Source: Syngnathus acus (taxonomy: Eukaryota > Chordata > Actinopteri > Syngnathiformes > Syngnathidae). From it: 64,000 nucleotides of DNA. Each line of letters opens with the position of its first letter. The stretch's first letter is position 1. Location of the stretch: positions 9,954,967 through 10,018,966 of the forward strand of contig NC_051091.1 in the NCBI RefSeq assembly GCF_901709675.1. The letters run 5' to 3'. The position numbers and the translations under genes are program-made. This document shows, one piece after another, positions 36,872-47,867 of this stretch. A model generated the notes under the pieces. That model made no database searches and had not been told where the DNA came from. It worked only from the letters and a program-made list of their open reading frames with translations.

Positions 36872-39800
36872 CAGTGTTTCCCAACCAGTGTGCCACGTGC
36901 CGTGAGAGATATTCAGCTGTGCCGTGGGAAATTGTCCAACATTAAATACCGAGCGCATTGTAAACAGGATCGCCAAACCACAGGTCAGTTAGCGCAAGGC
37001 CTGGTCAGCCACTTGCTAATCGTGCATGCGTGGCAAATCGGAGAATCTTGAGATTTCATGTTGTGGCATCGGCACATACTCATAGTTTATGTGTGTGTTG
37101 CTGTTAGTGTTGGTTCGTGAGTGAACGATTCGTTCAAAAGAACAGTTTTTTTTTCCAGTGAAAGAAACATTTCCTAAAGTGATTCGTTTTTTTTCAGTTC
37201 ATATGACTTCAACCAGTAGGTGCCGGTAATGCGCATTGAAGCTGGTGGCACCTCGCCGTAAATCAAAACGAAGAAGAAAATGACGTAACTTCCCGTTCAC
37301 GAACGAGTCGTGAATTGCATTTCCCGTTCACCAACGGATCGGATCTGTGAGTGAACGAGTCAAGTGAGTGATTTGCATTTCCAGTTCATCGCGAGAACGG
37401 ATCAGCGAGGGAACGAATCCTGACTTTCCCGTTCGCGAACGAGTCAGTGGGTCAACTGCCTCCCTTCCCGTGCATCAATGGATCAGTCAGTGAACGTGTT
37501 GCGACTCCCTCCTGGCGTGAACTATGTAAGCCAGAATGTAGATTTACGATCTGCCAAGGAGAGAAAGAACCACTCACTGAAACACCACTTCTTTTATGCG
37601 CGTTTTCTCCAAGCTAACGGCTAACTTTTTTGCATGAAGGGATGCGCCGTTATGCAACAACGGGGAGATTATGCTTCTCTTCGGGTGATCTTGATTTTAT
37701 AACACTTATAGTTGTTTTTAAATAACGTGTATGCATATATACGCCTAAATATTGTTATCCAATATATCTACTGCAATTTCACGTTGGATTATTGGTTTGA
37801 AATTTACTTTTAATTATTTTTTTTTTTTTAATAAACATTCATGTTAAAACTTGTCTGGTGTTTTATTCCTTGTTTTTATGTTCGCCAATTAAAACATAAA
37901 AATCTGACATTTGGTTAACTGCTTTATATGACAATATGTGTAGGTACGCCTCATGGACACTTCAATAGGTACACTACACGAGGTAAAAAAATAAAAGAAT
38001 AAATAAATAAAGGGTTAATTGCACAATAAAAGCATATTTAGGTAAATTCTCACACGTGGGATTGAACCAAGTTCTTACCGAGCAAGAGCCAATGTTACTA
38101 ACCAGTCGGCTATTTCAACCTGGCAGACATTGGTCGTCTGCACTGTTTTGTACTAGTAATGTGCATTCCAGTTTGAATTGAATCTTTAGAATCGGTTTAC
38201 TCAAAATATTTGTTCAAATGAATCGTTCACCGAATCATTCACTACACTTTCTTGGACACTCCATTAGGTACACCGCCATATTCAAGTGTACCTAATAACA
38301 GGCCACTTTATTAGGGAAATATCATTGTCAAAGGTCACAGGTGTCAAGCGCTAGTCCTCGGGGCCGCATTCCAACATGTTTTCCAAGAGTCCCTCGTTAA
38401 GTGCACCTGCGTGAAAAGTTTTAGCCACTTTCACGTTCAGCAAGAGCTAAAAGTTTTCACGCAGGTGCACTTAACGAGGGAATCACACGGACACTCCATT
38501 AGGTACACCGCCATTTTCAAGTGTACCTAATAACAGGCCACTTTATTAGGGAAATATCATGGTCAAAGGTCACAGGTGTCAAGCTCTAGTCCTTTGGGAC
38601 GCATTCCAACATGTTTTCCAAGAGTCCCTCGTTAAGTGCACCTGCGTGAAAAGTTTTAGCCACTTTCACGTTCAGCAAGAGCTAAAAGTTTTCACGCAGG
38701 TGCACTTAACGAGGGAATCACACGGACACTCCATTAGGTACACCGCCATTTTCAAGTGTACCTAATAACAGGCCACTTTATTAGGGAAATATCATGGTCA
38801 AAGGTCACAGGTGTCAAGCGCTAGTCCTCAGGGCCGCATTCCAACATGTTTTCCAAGATTCCCTCGTTAATGCAGGCCCCGAGGACTAGAGCTTGACACC
38901 TGTGAACCGTGATATTTCCCTAATAAAGTGGCCTGTTATTAGGTACACTTGAAAATGGCGGTGTACCTAATGGAGTGTCCGTGTGATTCCCTCGTTAAGT
39001 GCACCTGCGTGAAAACTTTTAGCTCTTGCTGAACGTGAAAGTGGCTAAAACTTTTCACGCAGGTGCACTTAACGAGGGACTCTTGGAAAACATGTTGGAA
39101 TGCGGCCCTGAGGACTAGCGCTTGACACCTGTGACCTTTGACCATGATATTTCCCTAATAAAGTGGCCTGTTATTAGGTACACTTGAAAATGGCGGTGTA
39201 CCTAATGGAGTGTCCGTGTGATTCCCTCGTTAAGTGCACCTGCGTGAAAACTTTTAGCTCTTGCTGAACGTGAAAGTGGCTAAAACTTTTCACGCAGGTG
39301 CACTTAACGAGTTGAATCTTGGAAAACATGTTGGAATGCGGCCCGAGGACTAGAGCTCGACACCTGTGACCTTTGACCATGATATTTCCCTAATAAAGTG
39401 GCCTGTTATTAGGTACACTTGAAAATGGCGGTGTACCTAATGGATTGTCCAAGAAAGTGTAGTGAATGATTCGGTGAACGATTCATTTGAACAAATATTT
39501 TGAGTAAACCGATTCTAAAGATTCAATTCACTTAACTGGAATGCACATTACTAGTACAAAACAGTGCAGACGACCATTGCCTGCCAGGTTGAAATAGCTG
39601 ACTGGTTAGTAACAATGGCTCTTGCTCGGTAAGAACTGGGTTCAATCCCAGGTGTGAGAATTTACCTAAATATGCTTTTATTGTGCAATTAATCTATTTA
39701 TTCTTTTATTTTTTTACCTCGTGTAGTGTACTTATTGAAGTGTCCATGAGGTGTACCTACACATATTGTCATATAAAGCAGTTAAACAAATGTCTGATTT

Positions 39801-40811
39801 TTATGTTTTAATTGGCGAACATAAAAACAAGGAATAAAACACCAGACAAGTTTTAACATGAATGTTTATTAAAAATAATAATAATATTAAAAGTAAATTT
39901 CAAACCAATAATCCAACGTGAAATTGCAGTAGATATATTGGATAACAATATTTAGGCGTATATATGCATACACGTTATTTAAAAAGTACTATAAGTGTTA
40001 TAAAATCAAGATCACCCAAAGAGAAGCATAATCTCCCCGTTATTGCATAACGGCGCATCCCTTCATGCAAGAAAGTTAGCCGTTAGGTTGGAGAAAACGC
40101 GCATAAAAGAAGTGGTGTTTCAGTGAGTGGTTTTTTCGTTCCTTGGCAAATCGTAAATCGACTTTCTGGCTTACATAGTTCACGCCAGGAGGGAGACGCA
40201 ACACGTTCACTGACTGATCCGTTGATGCACGGGAAGGAAGGCAGTTGACCCACTGACTCGTTCGCGAACGGGAAAGTCAGGATTCGTTCCCTCACTGATC
40301 CGTTCTCGCAATGAACTGGAAATGCAAATCACTCTCACTGACTCGTTCACTCACAGATCCGATCCGTTGGTGAACGGGAAATGCAATTCACGACTCGTTC
40401 GTGAACGGGAAGTTACGTCATTTTCTTCTTCGTTTTGATTTACGGCGAGGTGGCACCAGCTTCAATGCGCATTACCGGCATCTACTGGTTGAAGTCATAT
40501 GAACTGAAAAAAGAACGAATCACTTTAGGAGTGATCCGTTCACTCTCGTTCACTGAAAAAAAAAAAAAAAGAAAACCGTTCATTTGAACGAATCGTTCAC
40601 TCACGAGCCAACACTAACAGCAACACACACAAACTGAGTATGTGCCGATGCCACAACATGAAATCTGAAGATTCTCCGATTTGCCACGCATGCACGATTA
40701 GCAAGTGGCTGACCAGGCCTTGCGCTAACTGACCTGTGGTTTGGCGATCCTGTTTACAAATGCGCTCAGTATTTAATGTTGGACAATTTCCCACGGCACA
40801 CGGAAACACTG
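36872..40811. mobile_element. Large palindromic foldback-type element, about 3.9 kb
   Basis: The left half (36872 to about 38840) reappears as its inverted complement in the right half (about 38870 to 40811). Both ends open with CAGTGTTTCC, and both then carry GTGCCGTGGGAAATTGTCCA, CAGGATCGCCAAACCACAGG, a GAACGA/GTTCACTCA-rich zone, and ACATAAAAATCTGACATTTG. Landmarks pair around a common centre near 38852. The left tip holds about 40 bp that the right tip lacks. The tip resembles hAT-type termini, but the flanking octamers CTTTAGAC and TAATATAC do not match, so no target duplication is proven. No transposase or other credible gene lies inside. Small indels show that the arms have diverged, so this is unlikely to be a simple assembly artefact. 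Confidence 0.85.
38254..39450. repeat. 235-bp tandem units, inverted about the palindrome centre
   Basis: GGACACTCCATTAGGTACAC starts units at 38254, 38489 and 38724, a period of 235 bp. The inverted ends fall at 38980, 39215 and 39450. Each pair sums to 77704, giving one centre at 38852. Complete units contain a hairpin: CCCTCGTTAAGTGCACCTGC (arm 38391-38425) pairs with 38446-38480 over 35 bp with one mismatch, leaving a 20-base loop. Unit ends carry CATTAGGTACACCGCCAT and the near-inverse AAGTGTACCTAATAACAG. Confidence 0.9.
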
Positions 40812-41487
40812 TAATATACAATAGAAAAAAATGAGGTAATGCACTTCGCGTTGAAACGAAAAAACATGACGCATATAAATCTAATACAGTGAGGAATTTC
40901 TAAAGCCAAAACAAGGATTTTTTTATCAGTGGTATTGTCACACTGTTTTATGAATTTTATGTTTTATCATTCGTTCGTTCGTTCGTTCGTTCGTTCATTC
41001 ATTCATTCATTCATTCATTCATTCATTCATTCATTCATTCGTTCATTCGTTCGTTCATTCATTCACCTTCCGAACCGCTGTCTATTTTTAAGCAATGACA
41101 AGCCCCAATGTTTATTTTGTTACTTAGAACCTTCTTATTTTGGACTTTCTTTTTTTAGTAGTTTTGATGACCTGAGTTTGGGTCCATATTCATAACAGAC
41201 GGTTAGTCATTAGGATCAGTGACGCTGATATGAATAATTTGTCATAATCCATCAATTTCCCGCAGAGGAAAATGAGATTAGGGGAGGAGACTGCTGTGCC
41301 CATAAAGCCTCTCAGCAGAGCAGTCCACAGTGGATTTAGACACGTGAATAGTTGTGTTCTTTAACTCGCAATTTGCTATCATCTCATGTTATATTTTGTT
41401 GTTTGAGCAATTATCGAAGCCAATCAGTGGGAGATTGCGTGTCCTTCAGCTTCATGATGTGACCACTGGCTGCGCTTTTTACGCACC
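40812..41487. other. 5' flank of oxtr
   Basis: This interval lies between the palindrome's right tip and the oxtr start. It holds the ATTC/GTTC microsatellite and about 400 bp of unique sequence that must include the oxtr promoter or a 5' UTR exon. No TATA box or clear upstream splice site was identified. Confidence 0.4.
40968..41064 (+). repeat. (TTCG)/(TTCA) tetranucleotide microsatellite
   Basis: Runs of TTCG, then TTCA, then mixed units give about 97 bp of simple repeat some 420 bp before the oxtr start codon. Confidence 0.95.
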
Positions 41488-42527
41488 ATGGAGGACTTTT
41501 TACGCGCGGACGACACCCGGATCCAAAACGCGTCGTGGGCCAGATGGCGTGCGTTTGAGAACGGGAGTCACTCCGCCAACAACACCGTAAACCCTTTAAA
41601 ACGAAATGACGAAGTGGCTAAAGCGGAAGTGGCCGTACTGGTGCTGGTGCTGCTCCTCGCGCTCACTGGCAACCTGTGCGTGCTATGGGCCATCCGCGCC
41701 GCCAAGACGCGCCAATCTCGGATGCTCTACTTCATGAGGCACCTGAGTATCGCCGACCTGGTGGTGGCCGTCTTCCAGGTTCTCCCGCAGCTCATCTGGG
41801 ACATCACGTTCCGCTTTTCCGGGCCGGACGTGCTGTGCAGGCTGGTGAAGTACGCGCAGGTGGTGGGCATGTTCGCGTCCACCTACATGCTGGTGCTGAT
41901 GTCCATCGACAGGTGCTTGGCCATATGCCAGCCACTCCGACCATTGCGCAGGGGACGGGATCGTGTGTGCGTGGGCACGTCATGGCTGCTAAGTCTGATC
42001 TTCAGCGCGCCTCAAATGTACATCTTCTCCCTGCGAGACGTCGGGAACGGCGTGTACGACTGCTGGGGGGACTTTGTACATCCGTGGGGCGCAAAAGTGT
42101 ACATAACATGGATGACCCTCAGCATCTACATCCTTCCTGTGGGCGTCCTGAGCGTGTGCTACGGCCTCATTTGTGTCCAAATCTGGCAAAACTTTAACCT
42201 GAAAACTAGGAGGGAGGACGTTTTGGCTTCGTCATCCAAAGACGCACGTCACCTCTGTCGGGTGAGCAGCGTCAGGCTCATCTCCAAAGCCAAGATTCGC
42301 ACAGTGAAAATGACTTTTGTGGTGGTGCTGGCTTACATCGTATGCTGGACCCCATTTTTCTTTGTCCAGATGTGGTCCGCGTGGGATGATGCGGCTCCAC
42401 GAGAAGGTAAGATACCCAAAATTTACTTTTACGCGTTAAGTTGGAGGGTCGTAACATTCACGCACCAAATGAAACAAACAGGAGTACTGTAAAGAACTTT
42501 GAATGAATGAATGAATGAATGAATATA

Positions 42528-42595
<68 letters not shown>

Positions 42596-45190
42596 ATGTG
42601 TTTAGAAAATAGCTAATTTCCCTAACAAAATAAGGACTCATTTTGTAGTTGTATTATGTGTAAATAATTGAATCCTATTTATATTCAATTAATCTGATAG
42701 TCTGCATGGTGACCATTCCAGCCCACTCCTCCACAAGTCTGATGTCGAACTATTATTATGCTCAGGTTTACTGTAATTTTAATTGACATTCTCAACAAGG
42801 AATTTATAGGTTTGTCAAGTGTAACCATTATTATTACTATAATTACTTTCTCGGGCCCTTGTTCTCCATGAGCTCTTAGAATGGTCAGCATTGCCCCCTA
42901 ATAATTAACATCATTTTTTTAATGAATAGTTTCTGACTGTAAACTTAAATGAATTATTTCCACACTCAAGATCTGAATTGAAATGACAGTATTTGTTTCC
43001 TCCATAGGAACCAAAGTTATTGATTATAATTAAGTGCCATCAAATATGCCAGAAGCAGAAATTGGTGATCGAGAACAGACAAGCCATTGATGTATTTCAA
43101 CAAATTATTATCAAAAAGTGAACATTTGCAGCAAATGAAATAGCTTCCATAATTTTACTGCGAATATGGCCGTATTGTTGAATGAATTTCCTTGAAACTG
43201 AATTGGATGGCATTGGTTCGTATACAAAAAGTGTGCCTAATAATTTGGCCAGACATCTTTGAGCACAGATGAAGGTTATTCTTTTGTCCTGCCTCCTCGC
43301 GTGAGATAAGAGCCATTCTTTTGAATTTTTTTTTTTTTTCCGAAGCAAAGGCCCTGAATGGTGTACCAGACCTTTTCCCGATGGGACAACTAGTCAGTAA
43401 ATGAGAGTGTCACTGACAGTGTTTATCAGTGGAAGGAAAAAGTCCATGGAGGGGAATTGGAACTCCAGAGAGTGGAGACAAAAGCAGGGAACTATTAAAA
43501 CTTTGTTATCTTTCAGTTACTCTTGACGTGTAATCATGCAGAAGTCTTTTAATTTCCTTCCTTCATTCTGGGGTAATATGCATATTTAGATTAATGTATT
43601 CCAGAAGGAGAAACATCAAAAAGCCATTGTTAATGAACAAATTATACCAAATAGTCAATTAGTGTTTCTAACAAATTGAATTGAACTGTAATCACAAGGC
43701 CATAAATCTCATGTGTGTTGACTAAATGATTCTAATAATGAATTTCTTGCGATATAAACTTGGGATGGGCATTATACTTCATTGTCATCAATGGGGAAAT
43801 GTTTTACAATTAATTCGTTGTTATTTCAATATTATTTTATCTTTGGAAACAACTATTTAAATATTATTTTTTTCTTAAAACAATAAGTATAATAATATTT
43901 AGATTTGCTCACACATATGTCAATAATGATATCATATAAACAATTGAAACAAATGAGACAGCTGATGGTGATTTTCTTTCGACATCAAACTAGTCAAGCG
44001 TGTAGTGCGCTTATTTTGCCTCACTTCTTTTGAGTTCCATTGTGGTCTTATCCCCGGATTCCCGGTCAGTTCTTAAGTTTAGAAGCCATGTAGGGAAGTT
44101 CACTATAATGAGCTCAACAGGGCTTGAAGTCCAAATGGGACTTTGTGCACTCATGCAATGTTTGCTTAACTTCTGCTCTTTGATAAAGTGCACGGTCCTA
44201 ATCGAATAAATTATTGCGTTGTCATCGTAATCCTCTTCTGGATTTCAACATGATCTCGTCTTCATTCTTGCGGTGCCGCTCGCTAAAGAGGCGTGAAATG
44301 AAGTGTTTCATCTCCGCCTTAGGAGAAATGGAAACAATATGTCATTTGAAGGCATTTCCCTACAGAATAGTTATTTTTTTCACTGGCCATGTTTAACAGG
44401 ATTGACAAGTTGATGTCAAAGCTTCATCTAGCATGCGAGAGGTCAGCACCTTCAGGAAAAAAAACATTTGACACTCTTTAAATCTGTTTCACCCCATTAG
44501 GATTAAAAAAAAAAAAAAATCCGCTTTCCCCAATGCCCCCCTCCCAGTGTTCTGTGCCTCCCATCACTGGAATTATCATCATTTCCATGAATAATAAATT
44601 ACTTTTTTCCATGCAAGACAGTCACATTGGACGGAGAACATTTATCATACTTGTTCCGATGGAAATGCACCAGGCAACTTAGAGTTCACTTTGTGTGGCA
44701 TCCCTCAAGGTTTCTTATAATGCCAGATGTTTCTGAAGTTCTCGCTTCACCTCACCAATGATTTGTAACATCTCCCCAGCTGTCCCGAGCTGTGGCTGAT
44801 CTATATACTGTGGACATAAAATACACATGAGTGAAATTCTTGAATGCCTCCTTTCCACTCAAGTGCAAAGGAGCAGAGGTTGAGTTTTTTTTTTTTTTTT
44901 TTAAGAAAAAATATTGCGTTATAGTCAGACTGAGCAAAGTCCTCCATTTTTTGACAGACACAGCCTTCATCATCGCCATGTTGCTGGCCAGTCTGAACAG
45001 CTGCTGTAACCCTTGGATCTACATGTTCTTCGCCGGTCACATGTTCCAAGGTGTGACAAGCGGTTTCTTCTGCTGTCGATGCTATGTGGCGGAATCCTTG
45101 AGCAGTCGCCATCACAACACGGCCATCAAGAAGGACAGCAACCACAAACGCTTCTCGCACTCGTCTAGCACAGGGGAGTCGGCCCACTGA
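41488..45190 (+). CDS. oxtr: Oxytocin/isotocin receptor; complete, 2 coding exons
   Basis: Family knowledge: a Gq-coupled class A GPCR for oxytocin-family nonapeptides (isotocin in fish). Exons 41488-42406 and 44958-45190 join G|AC in frame: 1152 nt, 383 residues (human 389). The intron falls between TM6 and TM7, as in the mammalian gene. Visible landmarks are N-glycosylation sites at N14, N25 and N31, TM1 from about 46, the sodium-site Asp D90 (SIADL), the Cys pair C117 and the one in YDCWGDF, the DRC variant of DRY at 141-143 ([12 protein letters not shown]), [12 protein letters not shown] in TM6, and NPWIY in TM7 followed by Cys residues suited to palmitoylation. [15 protein letters not shown] and the ECL2 sequence separate it from most vasopressin receptors. 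A GAAA microsatellite sits about 120 bp past the donor. A polyadenylation signal lies 660 bp after the stop. Confidence 0.96.
42501..42596 (+). repeat. (GAAT)n-(AAAG)n microsatellite in the oxtr intron
   Basis: Six GAAT units (42501-42525) are followed by about 17 AAAG units up to 42596. This is a polypurine tract on the transcribed sense strand shortly after the exon 1 donor. Confidence 0.95.
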
Positions 45191-45657
45191 GACGTCGTCT
45201 TCAATGGCACGTCATTACTTCAGCAGTCTCAATGGAAAAATACTTTCCAAACTACGAGAGAATTTTTCATGGCTACTTGTTGGTAAGCGAAAATGAGATC
45301 TTGCCCCAAGAACAATTGAGCCACCGAGAAATAGTGGGCCAACTCCATTTTTATCATTTTAGAGTGATTCAGCTCTTATGACCACATGGGGGGGATGCTT
45401 GTATTACAGAAGTTCTGGATCTCATCAGATTTGGGCTTTTTGCCAGAAACCGCGACTTTGATTTTGATTAAACATAAGTACACTTTTATCCATATACGGT
45501 CGGGTACTGTCATCATCTAGGCTACCTGAAGGACAAGAAACAAACTGGGGTTAAACAAAAGAGTCTATTAACCCTAACTCTAATCTCTAAATACATTCAC
45601 TTAAATGAACATGCACTCAAGACGAACTATGCATTGAATATAAAATATGTATTAGAC

Positions 45658-45721
45658 TTTTTTTTCAATCCACTGCACCACCGTCTTCCTTTTTTTTCAA
45701 TCCACTGCACCACCGTCTTCC
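45658..45721 (+). repeat. 32-bp unit duplicated in tandem
   Basis: Eight T followed by CAATCCACTGCACCACCGTC and TTCC occurs twice with no mismatch (45658-45689 and 45690-45721). The perfect identity suggests a recent slippage duplication inside the oxtr 3' UTR. Confidence 0.9.
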
Positions 45722-45848
45722 ATCATGTCAATTACGTAAAATCTCACTGTTGATACCAAAAGTGAGCCAATACTAGTGGAGCGGCTAGAACACAGTCCAT
45801 TTTGAAATGTAGTAAAATGATTTTAATTTGTTAGGACACATGTAATAC

Positions 45849-45854
45849 AATAAA
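45849..45854 (+). other. Polyadenylation signal, probable oxtr
   Basis: AATAAA lies 659 bp after the oxtr stop codon on the coding strand, the first canonical signal I noticed there. Confidence 0.5.
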
Positions 45855-46575
45855 GAGCCATTTCAGTCAATGTTTTGCATTCCTGTCCAAATTTGAACTC
45901 ATTGCAAATAGCATGTGCTTACATTTACTGCTCTTTGTGTTTTTCATCAGCATTTGTTGGATCACCATTTCTGTCCTAATTGTATTTGCTGTCATGTTGT
46001 AAGGGGATTTGAATAGTATCAAATGTAGGTGTACTACTATGTAATTTAAGGCTGCCCAAGACTGCCCCCTGTGGCCACATGTTGTCATTAGCGGGAATGT
46101 GGAGCACTTTCCTGCAGTTCTCGTTTTGTAAATATGATTGAATGAGAAAGAAAAAGCTACTACGTGCATTTTAAGACACGTCAAAATAATTAGTTATTAA
46201 GGACGTTTGGTATCCATAGCAGAGAAAGCCGCGGGAACAAACATAAAACAATAATGAACAGTTAAATGCATCCCTAGTGTGGTAAATTATACTCGTTTAA
46301 AGAGGTCACTTTCTTGATTTAATTTCCCAGAAATTCATTCATTTTTAAAAATAATTTTAAAAAAGTCACAGGAAAATAAAGTAGAAATATCTGTGCCATA
46401 TAAAGTTGTAAACTACACACTGTTGCTAACTATTAAATGTGTTATTGTTTCCAAATCCCACACAATATTGAACTCTGAGCAAAGTTGCTGTAAACACATA
46501 ATGATGAACACTGTAGTAAAATACCCATCATGTCCACTTGTAATCCACTTGGTGGGCGGTGCCGGTAAGTTTGTG

Positions 46576-47542
46576 TCATTCCTTGGCCAGGTGAACGCTA
46601 AAACCGCTACAGCACCGCCCGACGCTGGTCAACAAGGGCCGCACAAGGATATCCAGGACGACGTTCCAGAGGTTCTGCAGCCAGCGTGTTCCTATAAGAA
46701 TGCCCTTGATGCACGGGCTGATCATCCTGGAGAACACAACACACCTCAGTGACTCCTTTGCCCTTAGTACCCAAACGAGGACGTCACAATTATAATTATT
46801 GACATCAGAAGTTTTGAAGTGGCACACTTACCATATGTGTATGCAGCTGAGGATGGCGAAGAGGATTCCCGAGACGATAGACATGGGGATGGCCAGAAGC
46901 ACTGAGATGATCCTGTATACCCAAATTCGACTGACTTCAAACAAAGCATGGCTCCAGAGCCACACTCGATCCCCGCTGCGCACCGACATCGGCTCAGCAA
47001 TAACATCCTCAAATGTCACCTGCGTGCCAAAAGAACACATGGTGTTAAGTTGGTGCAGATACGTATGAATAGTACATGTCTTTTCTTTCATTCATTTCAT
47101 ATTTGATCCTAATGTTCACAATTGATAATCGTGAAATGTGTCAGAAAATGTGGGTGTGGGTAAAATACAAACATTTTTGTCACTGGCCTTTGGGGCACAG
47201 ATAATTGTGCCCCACAAATTCTGCCTTGCAACAGGTCATGGCACAAAGAATGCAAACAATTCTGTTGAGCCAAGTCACAAAATCCATCTCAGCTGTTATA
47301 GCACATTAACATTTTGCTACCTTAAGGCAGTCGTTGATCCCTCGAGGGTCGCGAACATCGAGCAGAGGTTTAGTATCGCTGATATCCACCAGACAAGACG
47401 AAGGAATACTTTCTTCTTGCCCGTCAGTGGGCGCTTTCCACAGGAAGTCTGGTTGCTCTCCATCATAATCCTCAGGGTCACTGGAGTCCTCGAGGTCAAT
47501 CTCCACTTCCTCGGAATCTCCCCCCTTCTTCAGGTCGTCCAT
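46576..47542 (-). CDS. Caveolin-2-type caveolin (Cav2-related); complete, 3 exons
   Basis: Caveolins are hairpin membrane proteins of caveolae. Exons (minus): 47542-47321, 47019-46832, 46726-46576; phases join (TG|G Trp) to 561 nt, 186 residues. The N terminus is long and acidic (EEVEIDLEDSSDPEDYDGEQ). Then come the signature FEDVIAEP (residues 77-84), scaffolding region VWLWSHALFEVSR, hydrophobic hairpin VLLAIPMSIVSGILFAILSC, HIW, and a C-terminal domain ending TSVGRCCSGFSVHLAKE. SHALFE, GILFA.LSC.HIW and TSVGRC are caveolin-2 traits; caveolin-1/3 differ there. The three-exon layout is also that of CAV2, not two-exon CAV3. Yet it sits beside oxtr, the place of CAV3 in mammals, so I read it as the CAV2-like partner of a CAV3 locus, not the ortholog of CAV2. 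The frame stays open upstream of the chosen ATG, but with no earlier in-frame ATG that I found. Confidence 0.88.
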
Positions 47543-47867
47543 TGAAACAGGCAACACGGTACTGTCGGTACAGACGTCCAAGTGAGGCCAGAACTCCGTC
47601 GACTGTGGGCGCGGCGAGGTGCTATATTGGGAAGGCTGCGTTGGCCTGGATGGTATTTTCAGATGGGCTGTCAACTTGGATCACTTTCCTGAGCTGCGAC
47701 ACGATAGAGAGGATATAAATACTGGCCACACACATGAAGCATATGCATTATTTCAGTTGGTAATATGTCCCACAGATTTGAATCTTGGTTTGTTGTCTGG
47801 TTTTATTGAATGTTATTTTTTAAAATTGTAAAACATTTTTTATAAGGTGCTTTACAAATAACGTTGA

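Larger units (their letters stand above)
45191..46575. other. oxtr 3' UTR and convergent spacer to the caveolin gene
   Basis: The left part is the oxtr 3' UTR up to the AATAAA at 45849. The right part is downstream of the minus-strand caveolin stop and should hold its 3' UTR. Apart from a 32-bp tandem duplication I see no feature. No CAV3-type exon was found here. Confidence 0.5.

Noticed and set aside
38559-39380. Three near-identical 68-residue open frames on both strands
   Set aside because: They fall in the 235-bp tandem units and their mirror copies, have no recognisable domain, and repeat only because the DNA repeats.
38254-39450. Regular repeats considered as a CRISPR array
   Set aside because: Units are 235 bp with no unique spacers, they invert at the centre, and the genome is eukaryotic.
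41676-42197. 173-codon open frame overlapping oxtr exon 1 in another frame
   Set aside because: The oxtr frame explains the sequence. This one lacks motifs and ends inside the receptor exon.
47543-47674. Possible N-terminal extension of the caveolin from a TTG codon
   Set aside because: No in-frame ATG was found there, and the residues do not resemble a caveolin. The ATG at 47542 gives a plausible start.
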